The notes: generated from the sequence alone by a model not told the origin. 64,000 nt of DNA from Phaeodactylibacter xiamenensis (GCF_000759025.1 NZ_JPOS01000018.1:372001-436000); one strand, 5' to 3'; numbered from the stretch's first letter, positions 1-9,375 are shown. Numbers and translations: made by a program.

Positions 1-1
1 C

Positions 2-925
2 ATGGAATTCGCAGTATTTGCCAAAGAGGGCTACAAAGCCACCGACTGGGCTGTGATGCGGGAAATTGCCAAAGTGGAAAACCACCTGAAGGAGTATCCC
101 TCCGTGCAAGCCGTAGCTTCCATTACCGCCGTCTACAAGAGCATCAATCAGATGATGAAAAATAACGCGCCCGAGGCCTACGCCATGCCCGAAACGGAGG
201 CAGACTTCGAGCGCTATCAGCGGATGGCCCGCCGGGTGCCCAAGCTGAATGTAAATGTGCTACTGAGCAAAGATGAGACCAAAGCCCGCATCACTTCACG
301 GGTGCAGGACATCGGCGCAGACAGCATCAAAGCCATAGGCGAGGACATCGACCGATGGATCACCATGAATACGGATACTTCGGTGGTGGCCTTTCAGCGG
401 ACCGGCACCGGGCTGATTATCGATAAAAATGCCGAGTATGTGCGCCGCGATCTGCTCTATGGGCTCGGCATGGCCATTCTGATTGTGAGCGTGCTGATGG
501 CCATACTTTTTCAGAATATCAAGATGCTGCTGATTTCCTTGTTGCCCAATATTTTCCCCCTGATACTGGCGGGGGCGCTGCTGGGTTTCCTGGGCATTGA
601 GCTGGAAGCTGGTGTGTCCATTGTCTTTGCCGTGATTTTTGGCATCGCTGTAGATGATACCATACACTTCCTAAGTAAATACAAACTAGCTAAAAACAAG
701 GGGCTGGAACTGGAGCCCGCTATGCGCATCACCTTTTTGGAAACGGGGAAGGCCATCGTGCTGACCTCCATTATCCTGTTTTTTGGCTTCCTGGTGATGC
801 TGTTCTCCATCCACCCGCCGAGTGTGACGATTGGGCTGCTGATCAGCCTGACCCTTTTGAGCGCCTTGATTAGCGATTTGCTGCTTATCCCGTTGCTGAT
901 CCGCTGGATTATGCCGAAATCCTAG
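2..925 (+). CDS. RND/MMPL-superfamily exporter, C-terminal part (5' truncated by window edge)
   Basis: This is the last 307 residues of an inner-membrane RND-type efflux protein of the hydrophobe/HAE3-like kind; the open frame runs off the left edge, so the first ATG here is probably internal. The first ~150 residues are soluble (periplasmic loop). They are followed by about five hydrophobic helices holding the RND motif IAVDDTIHFLSKY (around residues 215-227), where the acidic pair is typical of the proton-relay helix. The protein ends with a helix and a short basic tail. A hairpin overlaps and follows the stop codon. Substrate cannot be told from the sequence; relatives export hydrophobic lipids or hopanoids, but that is family knowledge only. 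Confidence 0.85.
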   Translation: MEFAVFAKEGYKATDWAVMREIAKVENHLKEYPSVQAVASITAVYKSINQMMKNNAPEAYAMPETEADFERYQRMARRVPKLNVNVLLSKDETKARITSRVQDIGADSIKAIGEDIDRWITMNTDTSVVAFQRTGTGLIIDKNAEYVRRDLLYGLGMAILIVSVLMAILFQNIKMLLISLLPNIFPLILAGALLGFLGIELEAGVSIVFAVIFGIAVDDTIHFLSKYKLAKNKGLELEPAMRITFLETGKAIVLTSIILFFGFLVMLFSIHPPSVTIGLLISLTLLSALISDLLLIPLLIRWIMPKS

Positions 926-950
926 CAGCATATCTCCGACAGGCTGCTAG
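922..950 (+). terminator. Hairpin overlapping the exporter stop codon
   Basis: CTAGCAGC (922-929) pairs perfectly with GCTGCTAG (943-950). The stop codon lies in the left arm. There is no strong T tract, only agctttgtta, so termination is tentative. Confidence 0.4.
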
Positions 951-1139
951 AGCTTTGTTAACCGTGGATGAAGGCTAAGGGCAAATTGTATTGGCAATAA
1001 GAATTCAGAGAAGCTACAGGTTACTCCATCCGTGGAAGGAAATAGCTTGTGTTGCCTGAGCTTTAAAGGCAAAGAGCGTTCGGCTCGATGCAGTAGTTAG
1101 ATTCTTGCCCGATCGGCTTTGCTGACAGAGGGGTGCCGA

Positions 1140-1483
1140 GTCCCTTTGGGGACTATATGTGGGTAATCTCCAATCTACTAAAGTCTCTCCCCGCGCCATA
1201 GGTGCGGAATGTGTTTTCCCCAAGGGGTTGATGCCAAGCCCGATCAGCATGAAAAAGTTATGGAGCGCAGTCGCCTCTACAGGTTCAGTAGCTTACCTTC
1301 CGCACCTAACGGCGCGGCACCTGTGCGTTGGCATTTGGGTTACCGATATATTGCCCCTGAAGGGGCAGCAGCTCCGCATGGTTCAGCGATGGGCATCCAA
1401 TGGCGCGGCAGCCCCAAAAATAGCTACCCATTTCAAGCTTTACAAAACACCGTGAAGTCTACAAAAAACCCTATCTTTCAGGG
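1140..1483. repeat. Cluster of short hairpin repeats in a gene-free stretch (926-1519)
   Basis: The 594 bp between the exporter and the acyl-CoA ligase have no convincing gene but hold at least six small palindromes: GTCCC/GGGAC (1140-1153), CCGC/GCGG (1191-1207), CCCC/GGGG (1218-1227), CCGC/GCGG (1300-1317), GCCCCT/AGGGGC (1353-1366) and CCCT/AGGG (1469-1483). The units at 1191-1209 and 1298-1317 are inverted copies of each other, with about 18 of 20 positions matching. The unit at 1139-1166, read on the minus strand, resembles the one at 1339-1368: both have a TTACC...ATATA lead-in followed by a G/C-rich hairpin. The open frames at 1159-1607 are by-products of this repeat and show no family features. 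Confidence 0.6.
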
Positions 1484-1519
1484 AGCCCCAAGTCGAAACC
1501 TATACCTAAGCCCCCTGAT

Positions 1520-3316
1520 ATGGACTTCCGGCGATTATTCGACATCTTGCCTTATCAACAGGACTGCTTTCCCAACAAGAGAGCCCTTGCCATTCGCGAA
1601 AGCGTAGGTTGGCAATATTTTAGCACTCAAGACTGCGAGCAGACTGCTGCCCGTATTAGTGCCGGCTGGCTGGCGCTGGGGCTCAGGCGGGGCGACCGTG
1701 TGGCACTCCTGGCCGAACGCTGCAGCCCGCGCTGGCTGCTCATGGATATCGCCCTGATGCAGGCCGGGCTCATCTCTGTGCCTGTACATAGCCACTGCAG
1801 CGACCGGGAGTTACAGTTCATCCTCAGAGATGCCGGTGTAGGCTACGTCGTAACGGCCAACCGGGAGGCTACCGAAAAAGTACAGCAGATCAAGGAGCAA
1901 TTACCGGATTTGAGGGAAGTGTATTGCATGCAGCCCCTGCCCGATCATCCGAGTTGGGACGACCTGCTGACCGAGCCTACCGCCTCCGATCAGGAAAAGC
2001 TGCAGGTGCTCCGGGCCGCTATCCACGAAGAAGACCTGGCGACCATCGTCTACACCTCCGGTACTGCCGGCGAGCCTAAGGGCGTCATGCTCTCCCACCG
2101 CAATATCGTCAGCAACATCAAAGCCACCATCAGCCTTGTACCGGTCAATGCGAACAGCCGGGTGATCAGCTTCCTGCCGCCAAGCCACATCTTCGAGCGC
2201 ATGGTCAACTACGCCTACCTGGCCTGCGGCGCTTCGGTGTACTACTCCAACAACCCCGAAGAAACCCGCTACCTGATGCGCAAAGTGAAGCCGCATTACT
2301 TTACGGTAGTACCCCGCTTGCTGGAACGCGCCTACGACGAAATTCAGGAACGCATAGGGCAATTGCCCGTGCTGCCCCGCTGGGTGGCGCATTGGGCCAT
2401 TCGGTTAGGGATGCAGTACCGGATTCGGCATCGTGGCCATCTTTTGTACCGTATGCAACTGGGCGTGGCCAACCTGCTGGTGTTTAGCGTCTGGAGGCGC
2501 TTGTTGGGTGGGCGCGTAAAGGGCATCATGGTCGGCGCTGCCGCCCTGCAGCCCCGGCTGGCACGGCTGTTTTCGGCTGCCGGGCTTTCCATTCATGAGG
2601 GCTATGGCATGACCGAGACTTCGCCCGTGGTTGCCTTCAACCGGTTTGAGCCGGGCGGCACCCGCTTTGGCACCGTGGGGCGGCCTATTCCGGGCATAGA
2701 AGTGAAAATTGAAGGGCAAGGGGAGGAAGAGGGCGAGATACTGGTGCGCGGCCCCAATGTAATGCTGGGCTACTACAACCGGCCGGAGGACACCCAACGC
2801 GTGCTATCGGAAGATGGCTGGCTGCAAACCGGCGACCGCGGGCAATGGGTGCATAAGCGGTTCCTGAAAATAACAGGCCGGCAAAAAGACATTTTCAAAA
2901 CCACCAACGGCAGGTACGTCGCTCCGGAAGAAATCGAAAACCTGGCCAAAAGCACACCTTATATAGAGGAGTGCATGGTGCTTGGTGCACAGCGGCCGTT
3001 TCCGGTTGCACTCATCCTGCCTCAGTTTGGATTGCTGAAGCAATGGTGCGAGGCGCACAACGTACACTGGACCGCCCCCCAGTTTATGGTGCACAACCAC
3101 AAGGTGGTCAACTTCATGCAGGAGCAAATGGCTATTGTGAATGCCCAATTGCCGCATTACAAACAGGTCGGTCAAATCCACCTGCTCCACGAGCCCTGGA
3201 CCGCAGCAAGTGGCGACCTTACGCCAACGCTAAAGCCCCGCCGGGAACGTATAGCAGAAAAATTCCAAAAAGAAATTGATGCCCTCTACGAACAGGGTGC
3301 CGCCCTTCGGGGTTGA
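1520..3316 (+). CDS. Long-chain acyl-CoA synthetase (AMP-forming), first of a tandem pair
   Basis: This ATP-dependent fatty acid:CoA ligase activates a long-chain acid through an acyl-AMP intermediate. The 598 residues span the full ANL-superfamily fold. The P-loop YTSGTAGEPKG is near residue 177, the A5 motif GYGMTETSP near 361, the hinge/A8 region KITGRQKDIFKT near 450, and the C-terminal catalytic-lysine region follows. All key motifs are intact. It starts at an ATG preceded by the hairpin-rich non-coding stretch, with no obvious Shine-Dalgarno, as is usual in Bacteroidota. The next gene is a paralogue 112 bp downstream; both carry nearly the same P-loop block (SGT.GEPKGVMLSHRNIVSN). A role in beta-oxidation or in recycling free fatty acids is inferred; chain-length preference is not visible. 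Confidence 0.9.
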   Translation: MDFRRLFDILPYQQDCFPNKRALAIRESVGWQYFSTQDCEQTAARISAGWLALGLRRGDRVALLAERCSPRWLLMDIALMQAGLISVPVHSHCSDRELQFILRDAGVGYVVTANREATEKVQQIKEQLPDLREVYCMQPLPDHPSWDDLLTEPTASDQEKLQVLRAAIHEEDLATIVYTSGTAGEPKGVMLSHRNIVSNIKATISLVPVNANSRVISFLPPSHIFERMVNYAYLACGASVYYSNNPEETRYLMRKVKPHYFTVVPRLLERAYDEIQERIGQLPVLPRWVAHWAIRLGMQYRIRHRGHLLYRMQLGVANLLVFSVWRRLLGGRVKGIMVGAAALQPRLARLFSAAGLSIHEGYGMTETSPVVAFNRFEPGGTRFGTVGRPIPGIEVKIEGQGEEEGEILVRGPNVMLGYYNRPEDTQRVLSEDGWLQTGDRGQWVHKRFLKITGRQKDIFKTTNGRYVAPEEIENLAKSTPYIEECMVLGAQRPFPVALILPQFGLLKQWCEAHNVHWTAPQFMVHNHKVVNFMQEQMAIVNAQLPHYKQVGQIHLLHEPWTAASGDLTPTLKPRRERIAEKFQKEIDALYEQGAALRG

Positions 3317-3428
3317 TTGTTTGGCTTAAAAGAATGTTGGCAGACAGTCGTTTTTTTGCTGCTTTATTTCGCACATTTGCTTTCTGCCAATTATCTTTCG
3401 GATACCTAACCAAAACTTGCAGGACATT

Positions 3429-5258
3429 ATGGACCATCCAACGAGGCTATTTGACTTCATACAGTACCAGCTCAAGCACAGTCCTCAGGACAAGGCTTAC
3501 GGGTACCGCCAAAACGGGCAATGGGTGTACTACAGCACTCAGGAAACAGTGGATAAAGCCAATAAGGTCAGCCGGGGCTTGCTCAAGCTTGGGGTGAAAC
3601 CAGGCGATAAAATTGCCATGGCGGTCTATCAAAACCGGCCGGAATGGGCGGTGCTGGACCTGGGCATACAGCAAATCGGGGCCATCAACGTGCCGGTCTA
3701 CCCAACGATCAGCCCTGCGGAGTATGAGTACATCTTCAACGACGCAGAAGTGAAGTACGCCTTCGTGGGCAAAGATGACCTGTACGATAAGGTAAACACG
3801 GCCAAGGCTAATGTCCCTTCCCTCCTGGATATCTACACCTTTGACCGTCAGGATGGGCGGCCCTACTGGGAAGATATCTTCTCCGATGAAGGGCAGGCGG
3901 AAGTGGAAGCGATCATGGCTAAAATCAAGCCCAGCGAGCTGGCGACCATCATCTATACCTCAGGCACTACCGGTGAGCCCAAGGGCGTCATGCTGTCGCA
4001 CCGCAATATCGTGAGCAACGTGATGGATGTGATGGACATCTTCCCGATAGACAATGAGCACAAAGTGCTGAGCTTCCTGCCATTGTGCCATATTTTCGAA
4101 CGGGCTGCACTCTACGCCTATACTTTCCTGAGCGCGAGCATCACCTTTACCGGTACGGACAACCTCGGTGGGGACGAGGGCGACCTGAAAGCCGTGCAGC
4201 CGCACTTTTTTACTACAGTGCCCCGCCTGCTGGAAAAAGTCTACGAAAAAATCTACAACAAAGGCCTGGAACTAACGGGCGTAAAAAAATCCCTCTTCTT
4301 CTGGGCGCTCAGCCTGACGGAGGACTATGAATACGATAAATCCTACAGTGGCCTAAAAGCCATTAAAATGAAGATCGCCGATAAGCTGATTTTCAGCAAA
4401 TGGCGGGAAGCGCTCGGCGGCAACGTCAGAGGTATCATTACCGGGGCAGCCCCCTGCCCGGTCAAAATGGCGAAGGTGTTCTCGGCTGCCGGCGTGCCGA
4501 TCCGTGAAGGGTATGGGCTGACGGAGACTTCACCGGGCCTGGCTATCGGGCACTTCACACCGGGCGGAGGCATGTTGGGCACGATTGGGCCGGCTTTGAA
4601 GAGCGTGGAATTGCGCATTGACGACTCCGAAGGCACCTACAACCCCGGTGAGGGCGAAATCCTGGCCAAAGGGCCAAACGTGATGATGGGCTACTACAAC
4701 AAGCCCGAAGCGACCGCCGAGGTCTTTAAAGATATTGACGGGGAGCGTTGGTTCCGTACCGGCGATGTAGGTACCCTGGTGCCTGGTCCGGGCGGCAAAC
4801 CATTCCTGAAAATCACCGACCGCAAGAAAGAGCTGCTCAAGACCTCCGGTGGCAAGTACGTAGCGCCGGCACCGATCGAGAATAAGCTCAAGGAAGACTT
4901 CCTCGTGGAGCAGGTCATGGTGGTCGGTGAGCAGCGCAAATTTGTTTCTGCCATCATTCTGCCCGCCGAAGACGCACTCAAAGACTGGTGCGCCCGTCAT
5001 GGGGTGGAGTGGAAAGGCATGCAGGACGCCGTACAGCAACCTGAAGTTATTGCCAAATACCAATCGATCATTGATCAGTACAATCCGAATTTCAGCAAAA
5101 TAGAGCAGATCAAGAAGTTCTGCCTGATTGCAGCTTCCTGGGAGCCCAGCCGTACAGACGGTACAGCTGCTGAACTGACGCCAACGATGAAGCTCAAGCG
5201 GCGGGTCATCCGTGACAAGTACCAGCAAGACATCGAAGCCATCTACGCGGAAGGGTAG
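3429..5258 (+). CDS. Long-chain acyl-CoA synthetase (AMP-forming), second of a tandem pair
   Basis: This 609-residue ANL-superfamily fatty acid:CoA ligase is a paralogue of the preceding gene. An upstream in-frame TTG exists at 3417, but the ATG at 3429 (MDHPTRLFDFIQYQL) lines up with the start of the first copy (MDFRRLFDILPYQ) and is preferred. The P-loop YTSGTTGEPKG is near residue 176, GYGLTETSP near 360 and KITDRKKELLKTSGG near 462. It matches the bacterial FadD/FAA1-like type more canonically than its neighbour; for example the P-loop has TTG where the neighbour has TAG. Likely soluble or peripheral to the inner membrane. It probably shares a transcript with the unknown gene that starts 46 bp downstream. 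Confidence 0.92.
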   Translation: MDHPTRLFDFIQYQLKHSPQDKAYGYRQNGQWVYYSTQETVDKANKVSRGLLKLGVKPGDKIAMAVYQNRPEWAVLDLGIQQIGAINVPVYPTISPAEYEYIFNDAEVKYAFVGKDDLYDKVNTAKANVPSLLDIYTFDRQDGRPYWEDIFSDEGQAEVEAIMAKIKPSELATIIYTSGTTGEPKGVMLSHRNIVSNVMDVMDIFPIDNEHKVLSFLPLCHIFERAALYAYTFLSASITFTGTDNLGGDEGDLKAVQPHFFTTVPRLLEKVYEKIYNKGLELTGVKKSLFFWALSLTEDYEYDKSYSGLKAIKMKIADKLIFSKWREALGGNVRGIITGAAPCPVKMAKVFSAAGVPIREGYGLTETSPGLAIGHFTPGGGMLGTIGPALKSVELRIDDSEGTYNPGEGEILAKGPNVMMGYYNKPEATAEVFKDIDGERWFRTGDVGTLVPGPGGKPFLKITDRKKELLKTSGGKYVAPAPIENKLKEDFLVEQVMVVGEQRKFVSAIILPAEDALKDWCARHGVEWKGMQDAVQQPEVIAKYQSIIDQYNPNFSKIEQIKKFCLIAASWEPSRTDGTAAELTPTMKLKRRVIRDKYQQDIEAIYAEG

Positions 5259-5304
5259 CTAAACAAAGCAGCAACCCAGCCATTTGGATAGTAAAAACCT
5301 TCGA

Positions 5305-5871
5305 ATGGCTGACCTCACTAAACAACTCCAGCATTTGCTAAAGCAGGGCGCGGAGCTTTTTCATCCCAGTGGAAAAGCTCCGTTGCTTTTTGCGGAAGCA
5401 ACTGAAGACTGGAAGGAATTCTCAACACTAACGCCCGAAAAAGAAGGCCTGCAGCAAAACCACTATCAGATTACAGCTGCCGATTTTGATAAACCTACCG
5501 GGAAATTGTACGTGGCGTATAGCAAAACCGATTACCTACAGGTGCGGCCGGTGCCCTTCGAAGCACTTAAAAGCCACCGGCAGCTTTTGGAGCAATGGTA
5601 CCTTTTGCTTACCCGGGAGAAACTGCCGCAGCAGGCACAAGTGGAGCAATGGCCTATTCAGCAAGACCATTGCCTGCAACGCGTGGTCTTGGACGACTTG
5701 TTTCAGGATTGCTGGTACAACCATCTCAACCGGTCTAAGCCAGCCTATCGTCAGTTAGACAATCTGCAGCTTGGGCAGAGTTTGCAACTTTTGAGCCGGA
5801 TGGAGCGGGAAGGAGAGCCGTTGGTCGCAGCGTTAAATGTCAGCAGCCTGACGTTTCGCGGAAAAATATAA
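5305..5871 (+). CDS. Conserved-looking hypothetical protein, 188 aa
   Basis: I do not recognise a family. The frame could begin at a TTG (5284), but the ATG at 5305 (MADLTKQLQHLLKQG) is the better start. The protein is soluble, without signal peptide or membrane segment. It is rich in Gln and Leu, with a central aromatic stretch (QWYLLLTREKLP, DDLFQDCWYNHLNRSKPAY). Base composition matches its neighbours. Its position 46 bp after an acyl-CoA ligase on the same strand suggests co-transcription, but nothing in the sequence ties it to lipid metabolism. The coding call rests on frame length, composition and a plausible start. Confidence 0.65.
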   Translation: MADLTKQLQHLLKQGAELFHPSGKAPLLFAEATEDWKEFSTLTPEKEGLQQNHYQITAADFDKPTGKLYVAYSKTDYLQVRPVPFEALKSHRQLLEQWYLLLTREKLPQQAQVEQWPIQQDHCLQRVVLDDLFQDCWYNHLNRSKPAYRQLDNLQLGQSLQLLSRMEREGEPLVAALNVSSLTFRGKI

Positions 5872-6169
5872 AGCGAGCCCCGCAGCGAACCGAATGGCTT
5901 AAACGATTATTCTAATGGTGTTCAATTCGCCCGTTTCTCCTTTGCTGTCAAAAGAGTTTGGGGTTGAAAAAGATTTCATTTCGGACAGTATGACAAAATG
6001 ATTAATTTAGCAACCTGAAATTCGAAGCCGAGCCTGTTTTGTCGGCAGTTTGATACTACGCACTGAAGTTTTCCGAAAGCCCCATCAACCAAAATCAGAC
6101 TTGGATTAGCCCGCTCCGGCGGTCTTTATATCGTATGTTTAAAACGCTTTAGTAATCAAAATTGCTTCT
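5872..6169. other. Intergenic region upstream of the PA-domain cargo gene
   Basis: These 298 bp are AT-richer than the flanking genes and hold no credible frame. The segment tatcgtatgttt (6130-6141), about 30 bp before the start codon at 6170, is the only promoter-like AT-rich block seen, and it does not match TAnnTTTG well. Confidence 0.4.
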
Positions 6170-7966
6170 ATGAAAATTTTTACGACTACAATCCTTTCCC
6201 TGTTCCTGGCCCTCACTATGGCCAATGCGCAGGTAGTTTATGTCAACTCACCGGCTGAGCTGGTGGGGGGGTACACCTTTGGCACGGGTGACTTCGGTAC
6301 GCAGCTTACGGATACTGTGATCACTGCTGATGCGGTATTCGTAGATGACGGCAGTGGTGAGACGGCTACTCAGGGCTGTGGCGCTGCTGTAAACGGTGCC
6401 GAGCTGGAAGGCAAAATCGCACTGGTGGACCGCGGTAGCTGCCAGTTTGGTACAAAGTGCCTGAACGCTGAAATGGCAGGTGCCATTGGTGTCATCATCT
6501 TTAATAATCAGCCGGGTGTTGGTGTCATCAACATGGCAGGTGGTAATGACGGAGGCATGGTGACTGTGCCTGTGGCTATGCTGGACTACGAAGCTGGTCA
6601 GGCCATCCGTACTGCTCTGGAGAGTGGTGCGGTGAACATCACAATGGGTAACCTGGTACTGCCAAACGATATCGGTGCAGGTGCACCAAACGTAATGGTA
6701 GCCCCATACGGTGTGGTGCCTATTGATCAGGTGACTGCTGAGAACTTTACGTTCGTACCTGGTGCAAATATGGTGAATAACGGCTCCAATGCTGCTTCTA
6801 ATCTCAACGTATCGGCTACGATCGAGTACGCAGAGCTTGACGGCTCTAACCCAACGGAAGTGTACAGCGAAGCAGGTATGCTGGATGAAACCATTGATCC
6901 GGACTCTACTTCCAGCCTGCTGACGCTTGCTGGATTTACGCCTGCCAACGGTATTGGTCGTTATACCACTACTTACCAGGTGGCTAGTGATAGCACAGAT
7001 CAGCTTAATTTTGACAACTCCGTTACCACTACATTCGCAGTGACCGATTCAATCTACTGCAAAGGTGGATGGGACTTTGCTGCTGGTCGTCCTAATGTGA
7101 CAATCTACTACTCTGTTGGTGGGGGTGGTGTATTTGAGATGATTTCCTCCTTCAAATTCCCGAACGGCAGCGGATTGCGTATTGATACGATAATCGTCGA
7201 TGTACTTTCTCCATCTGGTTCCACACTGGCTGGCGAGCCGTTCGAAGCTTATGTATATGAGTGGAACGATGCTGATGAGGATGGGCTCATTGCAAATACC
7301 GAAGTGCTGACTGTGGGTGTATCTACCGTTGCCTTCCCAGACACTTTCCCAGACCAGGTTGGCGAACTGACATTGCCTATCATTGACTTTAACACCTTCT
7401 CTGAGCCAGGCCCGGTTGTTAATCCAGATGCAACTTCTTACTTCGTTGGCATCCGTTACACTGGAGAAGGTCAGGCCTTCATTGGTGTGGATGAGAGCTA
7501 CAGCCATCAACAGTACATTGAATTCCTGACTGCTAATGAAGCATTGACAGATGCAGACTTCCCTTACTTCGTAGTTAGTTCCTTCGATCCGGGTAATAAC
7601 TCCCCTGACTTTGAGACAGCAGGTTTGTTTACAGATGTATTTGCAGGTTTGGCGCTGGCCATCAAAACCGCTCCAATCGCCAGCAGCACAGAGGACGTGG
7701 TCGGTGCAGAAACCTTTGAGATGGACATCTTCCCGAACCCAACTGCGGAGAAGCTGACTACCAATCTTACTTTCAAGGAGAGCACAAGCTTCGTAGAGTA
7801 CAACATCACTTCTGCTAACGGACAGGTGCTGTTGCGTCAGCGCGACAGCAGTGTAGGTGAGCGCGAGCAGGCAGAGTTCAATGTAGAGGCACTGCCTGCC
7901 GGTCAGTACTTCCTGATGATCCGCACAGAGCAGGGTATTCAGACGATGCCATTTGTGAAGAAGTAA
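6170..7966 (+). CDS. Secreted PA-domain protein with type IX secretion sorting domain
   Basis: This is a 598-residue exported protein. Residues 1-20 (MKIFTTTILSLFLALTMANA) form a Sec signal peptide. A protease-associated (PA) domain lies at about 70-150, with the typical core GKIALVDRGSC and a later AGAIGVIIFNN strand. The middle (170-510) is beta-rich and resembles the Ig/jelly-roll modules common in Saprospiria surface proteins. The last ~80 residues are a T9SS type A sorting domain: FPNPTAEKL, then LPAGQYFLMIRTEQG and a terminal FVKK. No peptidase catalytic domain accompanies the PA domain, so it may be a binding or adhesion protein. The sorting domain predicts transport across the outer membrane and cell-surface attachment. 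Codon use is somewhat richer in GT than in neighbours, as often in highly expressed surface proteins. Confidence 0.88.
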   Translation: MKIFTTTILSLFLALTMANAQVVYVNSPAELVGGYTFGTGDFGTQLTDTVITADAVFVDDGSGETATQGCGAAVNGAELEGKIALVDRGSCQFGTKCLNAEMAGAIGVIIFNNQPGVGVINMAGGNDGGMVTVPVAMLDYEAGQAIRTALESGAVNITMGNLVLPNDIGAGAPNVMVAPYGVVPIDQVTAENFTFVPGANMVNNGSNAASNLNVSATIEYAELDGSNPTEVYSEAGMLDETIDPDSTSSLLTLAGFTPANGIGRYTTTYQVASDSTDQLNFDNSVTTTFAVTDSIYCKGGWDFAAGRPNVTIYYSVGGGGVFEMISSFKFPNGSGLRIDTIIVDVLSPSGSTLAGEPFEAYVYEWNDADEDGLIANTEVLTVGVSTVAFPDTFPDQVGELTLPIIDFNTFSEPGPVVNPDATSYFVGIRYTGEGQAFIGVDESYSHQQYIEFLTANEALTDADFPYFVVSSFDPGNNSPDFETAGLFTDVFAGLALAIKTAPIASSTEDVVGAETFEMDIFPNPTAEKLTTNLTFKESTSFVEYNITSANGQVLLRQRDSSVGEREQAEFNVEALPAGQYFLMIRTEQGIQTMPFVKK

Positions 7967-7991
7967 TCTACTGCCAAGTAGTGTATAACTA

Positions 7992-8009
7992 AAAACCCGA
8001 ATGGGTTTT
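7992..8009 (+). terminator. Hairpin after the PA-domain gene
   Basis: AAAACCC (7992-7998) pairs with GGGTTTT (8003-8009) across a 4-nt loop, 26 bp after the stop codon. The T residues of the right arm could serve as the U tract. Confidence 0.6.
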
Positions 8010-8021
8010 CCATTCAATCAG

Positions 8022-8051
8022 GCGCCCCGCTGGAGTTTTCCGGTGGGGCGC
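8022..8051 (+). terminator. Second, GC-rich hairpin before the AIM24-like gene
   Basis: GCGCCCCGC (8022-8030) pairs with GTGGGGCGC (8043-8051), with one G-T wobble. It lies just after the first hairpin and lacks a T run, so it may be a backup terminator or an RNA-stabilising stem. Confidence 0.45.
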
Positions 8052-8148
8052 TTGTCGTTAATTTGCGCGTATCCCTCGAAAGGATTAGGGGCTTCTAAGC
8101 GAGAAAACTTATTTTAAGGCATTAATTCTAATAAACCACACCTTATCC

Positions 8149-8952
8149 ATGAATGCACACGAGATAGATTTTCAGATCTTCGGTGAAGAAATGCAGTACG
8201 TTGAGATTGAGCTTGACCCCTATGAAACGGTCATCGCAGAAGCTGGCAGCTTTATGATGATGGACGACAGCATCGAGATGGCCACCATCTTTGGCGATGG
8301 CAGCCACCGGGAAGAAAATTCCGGGCTTTGGGGCAAAGTCCTTTCAGCAGGAAAGCGCCTGATTACCGGGGAGAGCCTGTTTATGACGGCATTTACGCAT
8401 GCCGGGACCGGGAAGAAGCGTGTTTCTTTTGCTTCGCCCTACCCCGGGCGGATTATCCCCCTCGACCTGTCAGAGCACGGCGGCAAAGTCATCTGTCAGA
8501 AGGATGCTTTCCTTTGCGCTGCCAAAGGGGTGTCTGTCGGTATTGAGTTTTCCAAGCGCCTGGGGCGTGGCTTCTTCGGGGGTGAAGGCTTCATCATGCA
8601 AAAGCTGGAAGGCGATGGCTTATCCTTCCTGCATGCCGGAGGTACCGTTACCCGCAAAGAGCTGGCCATAGGCGAAACGCTGCGGGTAGACACCGGTTGC
8701 CTCGTGGGCTTCACGCAGGATGTAGACTATGATATTGAGATGGTGCGCGGTGTGCGCAACGCTATTTTTGGTGGCGAGGGCCTGTTTTATGCCCGCCTTC
8801 AGGGCCCGGGCAGCGTTTGGGTACAATCCCTGCCATTTAGCCGCCTGGCTGACCGCGTCCTGCGGGCGTCCAAACACTACGGTGGTGGCAAAAAGGGCGA
8901 AGGCAGTGTACTCGGCGGCCTTGGCGACCTGCTCGACGGGGACGGCTGGTAA
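8149..8952 (+). CDS. AIM24/TIGR00266-family protein
   Basis: This 267-residue soluble protein belongs to the AIM24 family, a double-stranded beta-helix fold found in bacteria and, as a related protein, in mitochondria. Visible hallmarks are the N-terminal [20 protein letters not shown], the glycine-rich [14 protein letters not shown], the block SYPG-like [12 protein letters not shown] and [14 protein letters not shown] near residues 205-220. Length is usual for the family. Molecular function is not established for bacterial members, so none is assigned. It is monocistronic, bounded by hairpins upstream and a strong terminator at 9125. The C-terminus is glycine- and lysine-rich ([20 protein letters not shown]). 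Confidence 0.88.
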   Translation: MNAHEIDFQIFGEEMQYVEIELDPYETVIAEAGSFMMMDDSIEMATIFGDGSHREENSGLWGKVLSAGKRLITGESLFMTAFTHAGTGKKRVSFASPYPGRIIPLDLSEHGGKVICQKDAFLCAAKGVSVGIEFSKRLGRGFFGGEGFIMQKLEGDGLSFLHAGGTVTRKELAIGETLRVDTGCLVGFTQDVDYDIEMVRGVRNAIFGGEGLFYARLQGPGSVWVQSLPFSRLADRVLRASKHYGGGKKGEGSVLGGLGDLLDGDGW

Positions 8953-9124
8953 GCACAAAAAAAATAAGTCACCGCTGCAAACAAAAATTCGAACACGCTG
9001 TTTATTGGTAGTTTTACTATCGATTCGAGTTGAATTACTCAAAAGATAGTGACAAGAATTTCTGTTGTAGTTCATTCCGGTTATCCACTGGAATTGAATT
9101 TACATGGTGACTGAGGCTTTTGGA

Positions 9125-9152
9125 GGAGAGGCATTGCCTCTCCTTTTTTATT
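9125..9152 (+). terminator. Strong Rho-independent terminator
   Basis: GGAGAGGC (9125-9132) pairs perfectly with GCCTCTCC (9136-9143) around a 3-nt loop and is followed directly by TTTTTTATTGTTTT. It is 170 bp after the AIM24-like stop codon, and could end that transcript or a small unrecognised one. Confidence 0.8.
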
Positions 9153-9330
9153 GTTTTTTTTTGATAGCTTTTCTATCGGTTTTATGGTCTTGTGCGCTCC
9201 GGGGCTTTTCAACCAGCGAATGGTATTGTAACGTCTGATTTTTTGCGATGATTACAAGCAGGTCAGGTTTGTATGATCCTGCCGACAGACGACAGTGATT
9301 TTCAGCACCAACCTCCTTCCATCAAAGCTT

Positions 9331-9338
9331 TACTTTTG
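9331..9338 (+). promoter_or_regulatory. Candidate Bacteroidota -7 box for the SulP gene
   Basis: TACTTTTG matches the phylum's TAnnTTTG consensus 37 bp before the ATG. No clear TTTG -33 box lies at the expected distance, so the call is tentative. Confidence 0.4.
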
Positions 9339-9375
9339 CCGGGTAAGCGTTTTGCACATCGATTAAGCAGCAAAA

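Larger units (their letters stand above)
8953..9375. other. 423-bp intergenic region before the SulP gene
   Basis: No gene is seen. The stretch holds a clear terminator (9125-9152), an imperfect inverted repeat ACTATC...GATAGT around 9015-9055 and, near its right end, a TAnnTTTG box (9331-9338). Confidence 0.5.

Noticed and set aside
1159-1607. Two overlapping frames (98 and 132 aa) before the first acyl-CoA ligase
   Set aside because: They run through the hairpin-repeat region, lack any family features and overlap the real start of the ligase gene.
7049-8017. 322-aa frame opposite the PA-domain cargo gene
   Set aside because: The plus-strand gene has signal peptide, PA domain and sorting domain; the opposite frame has none.
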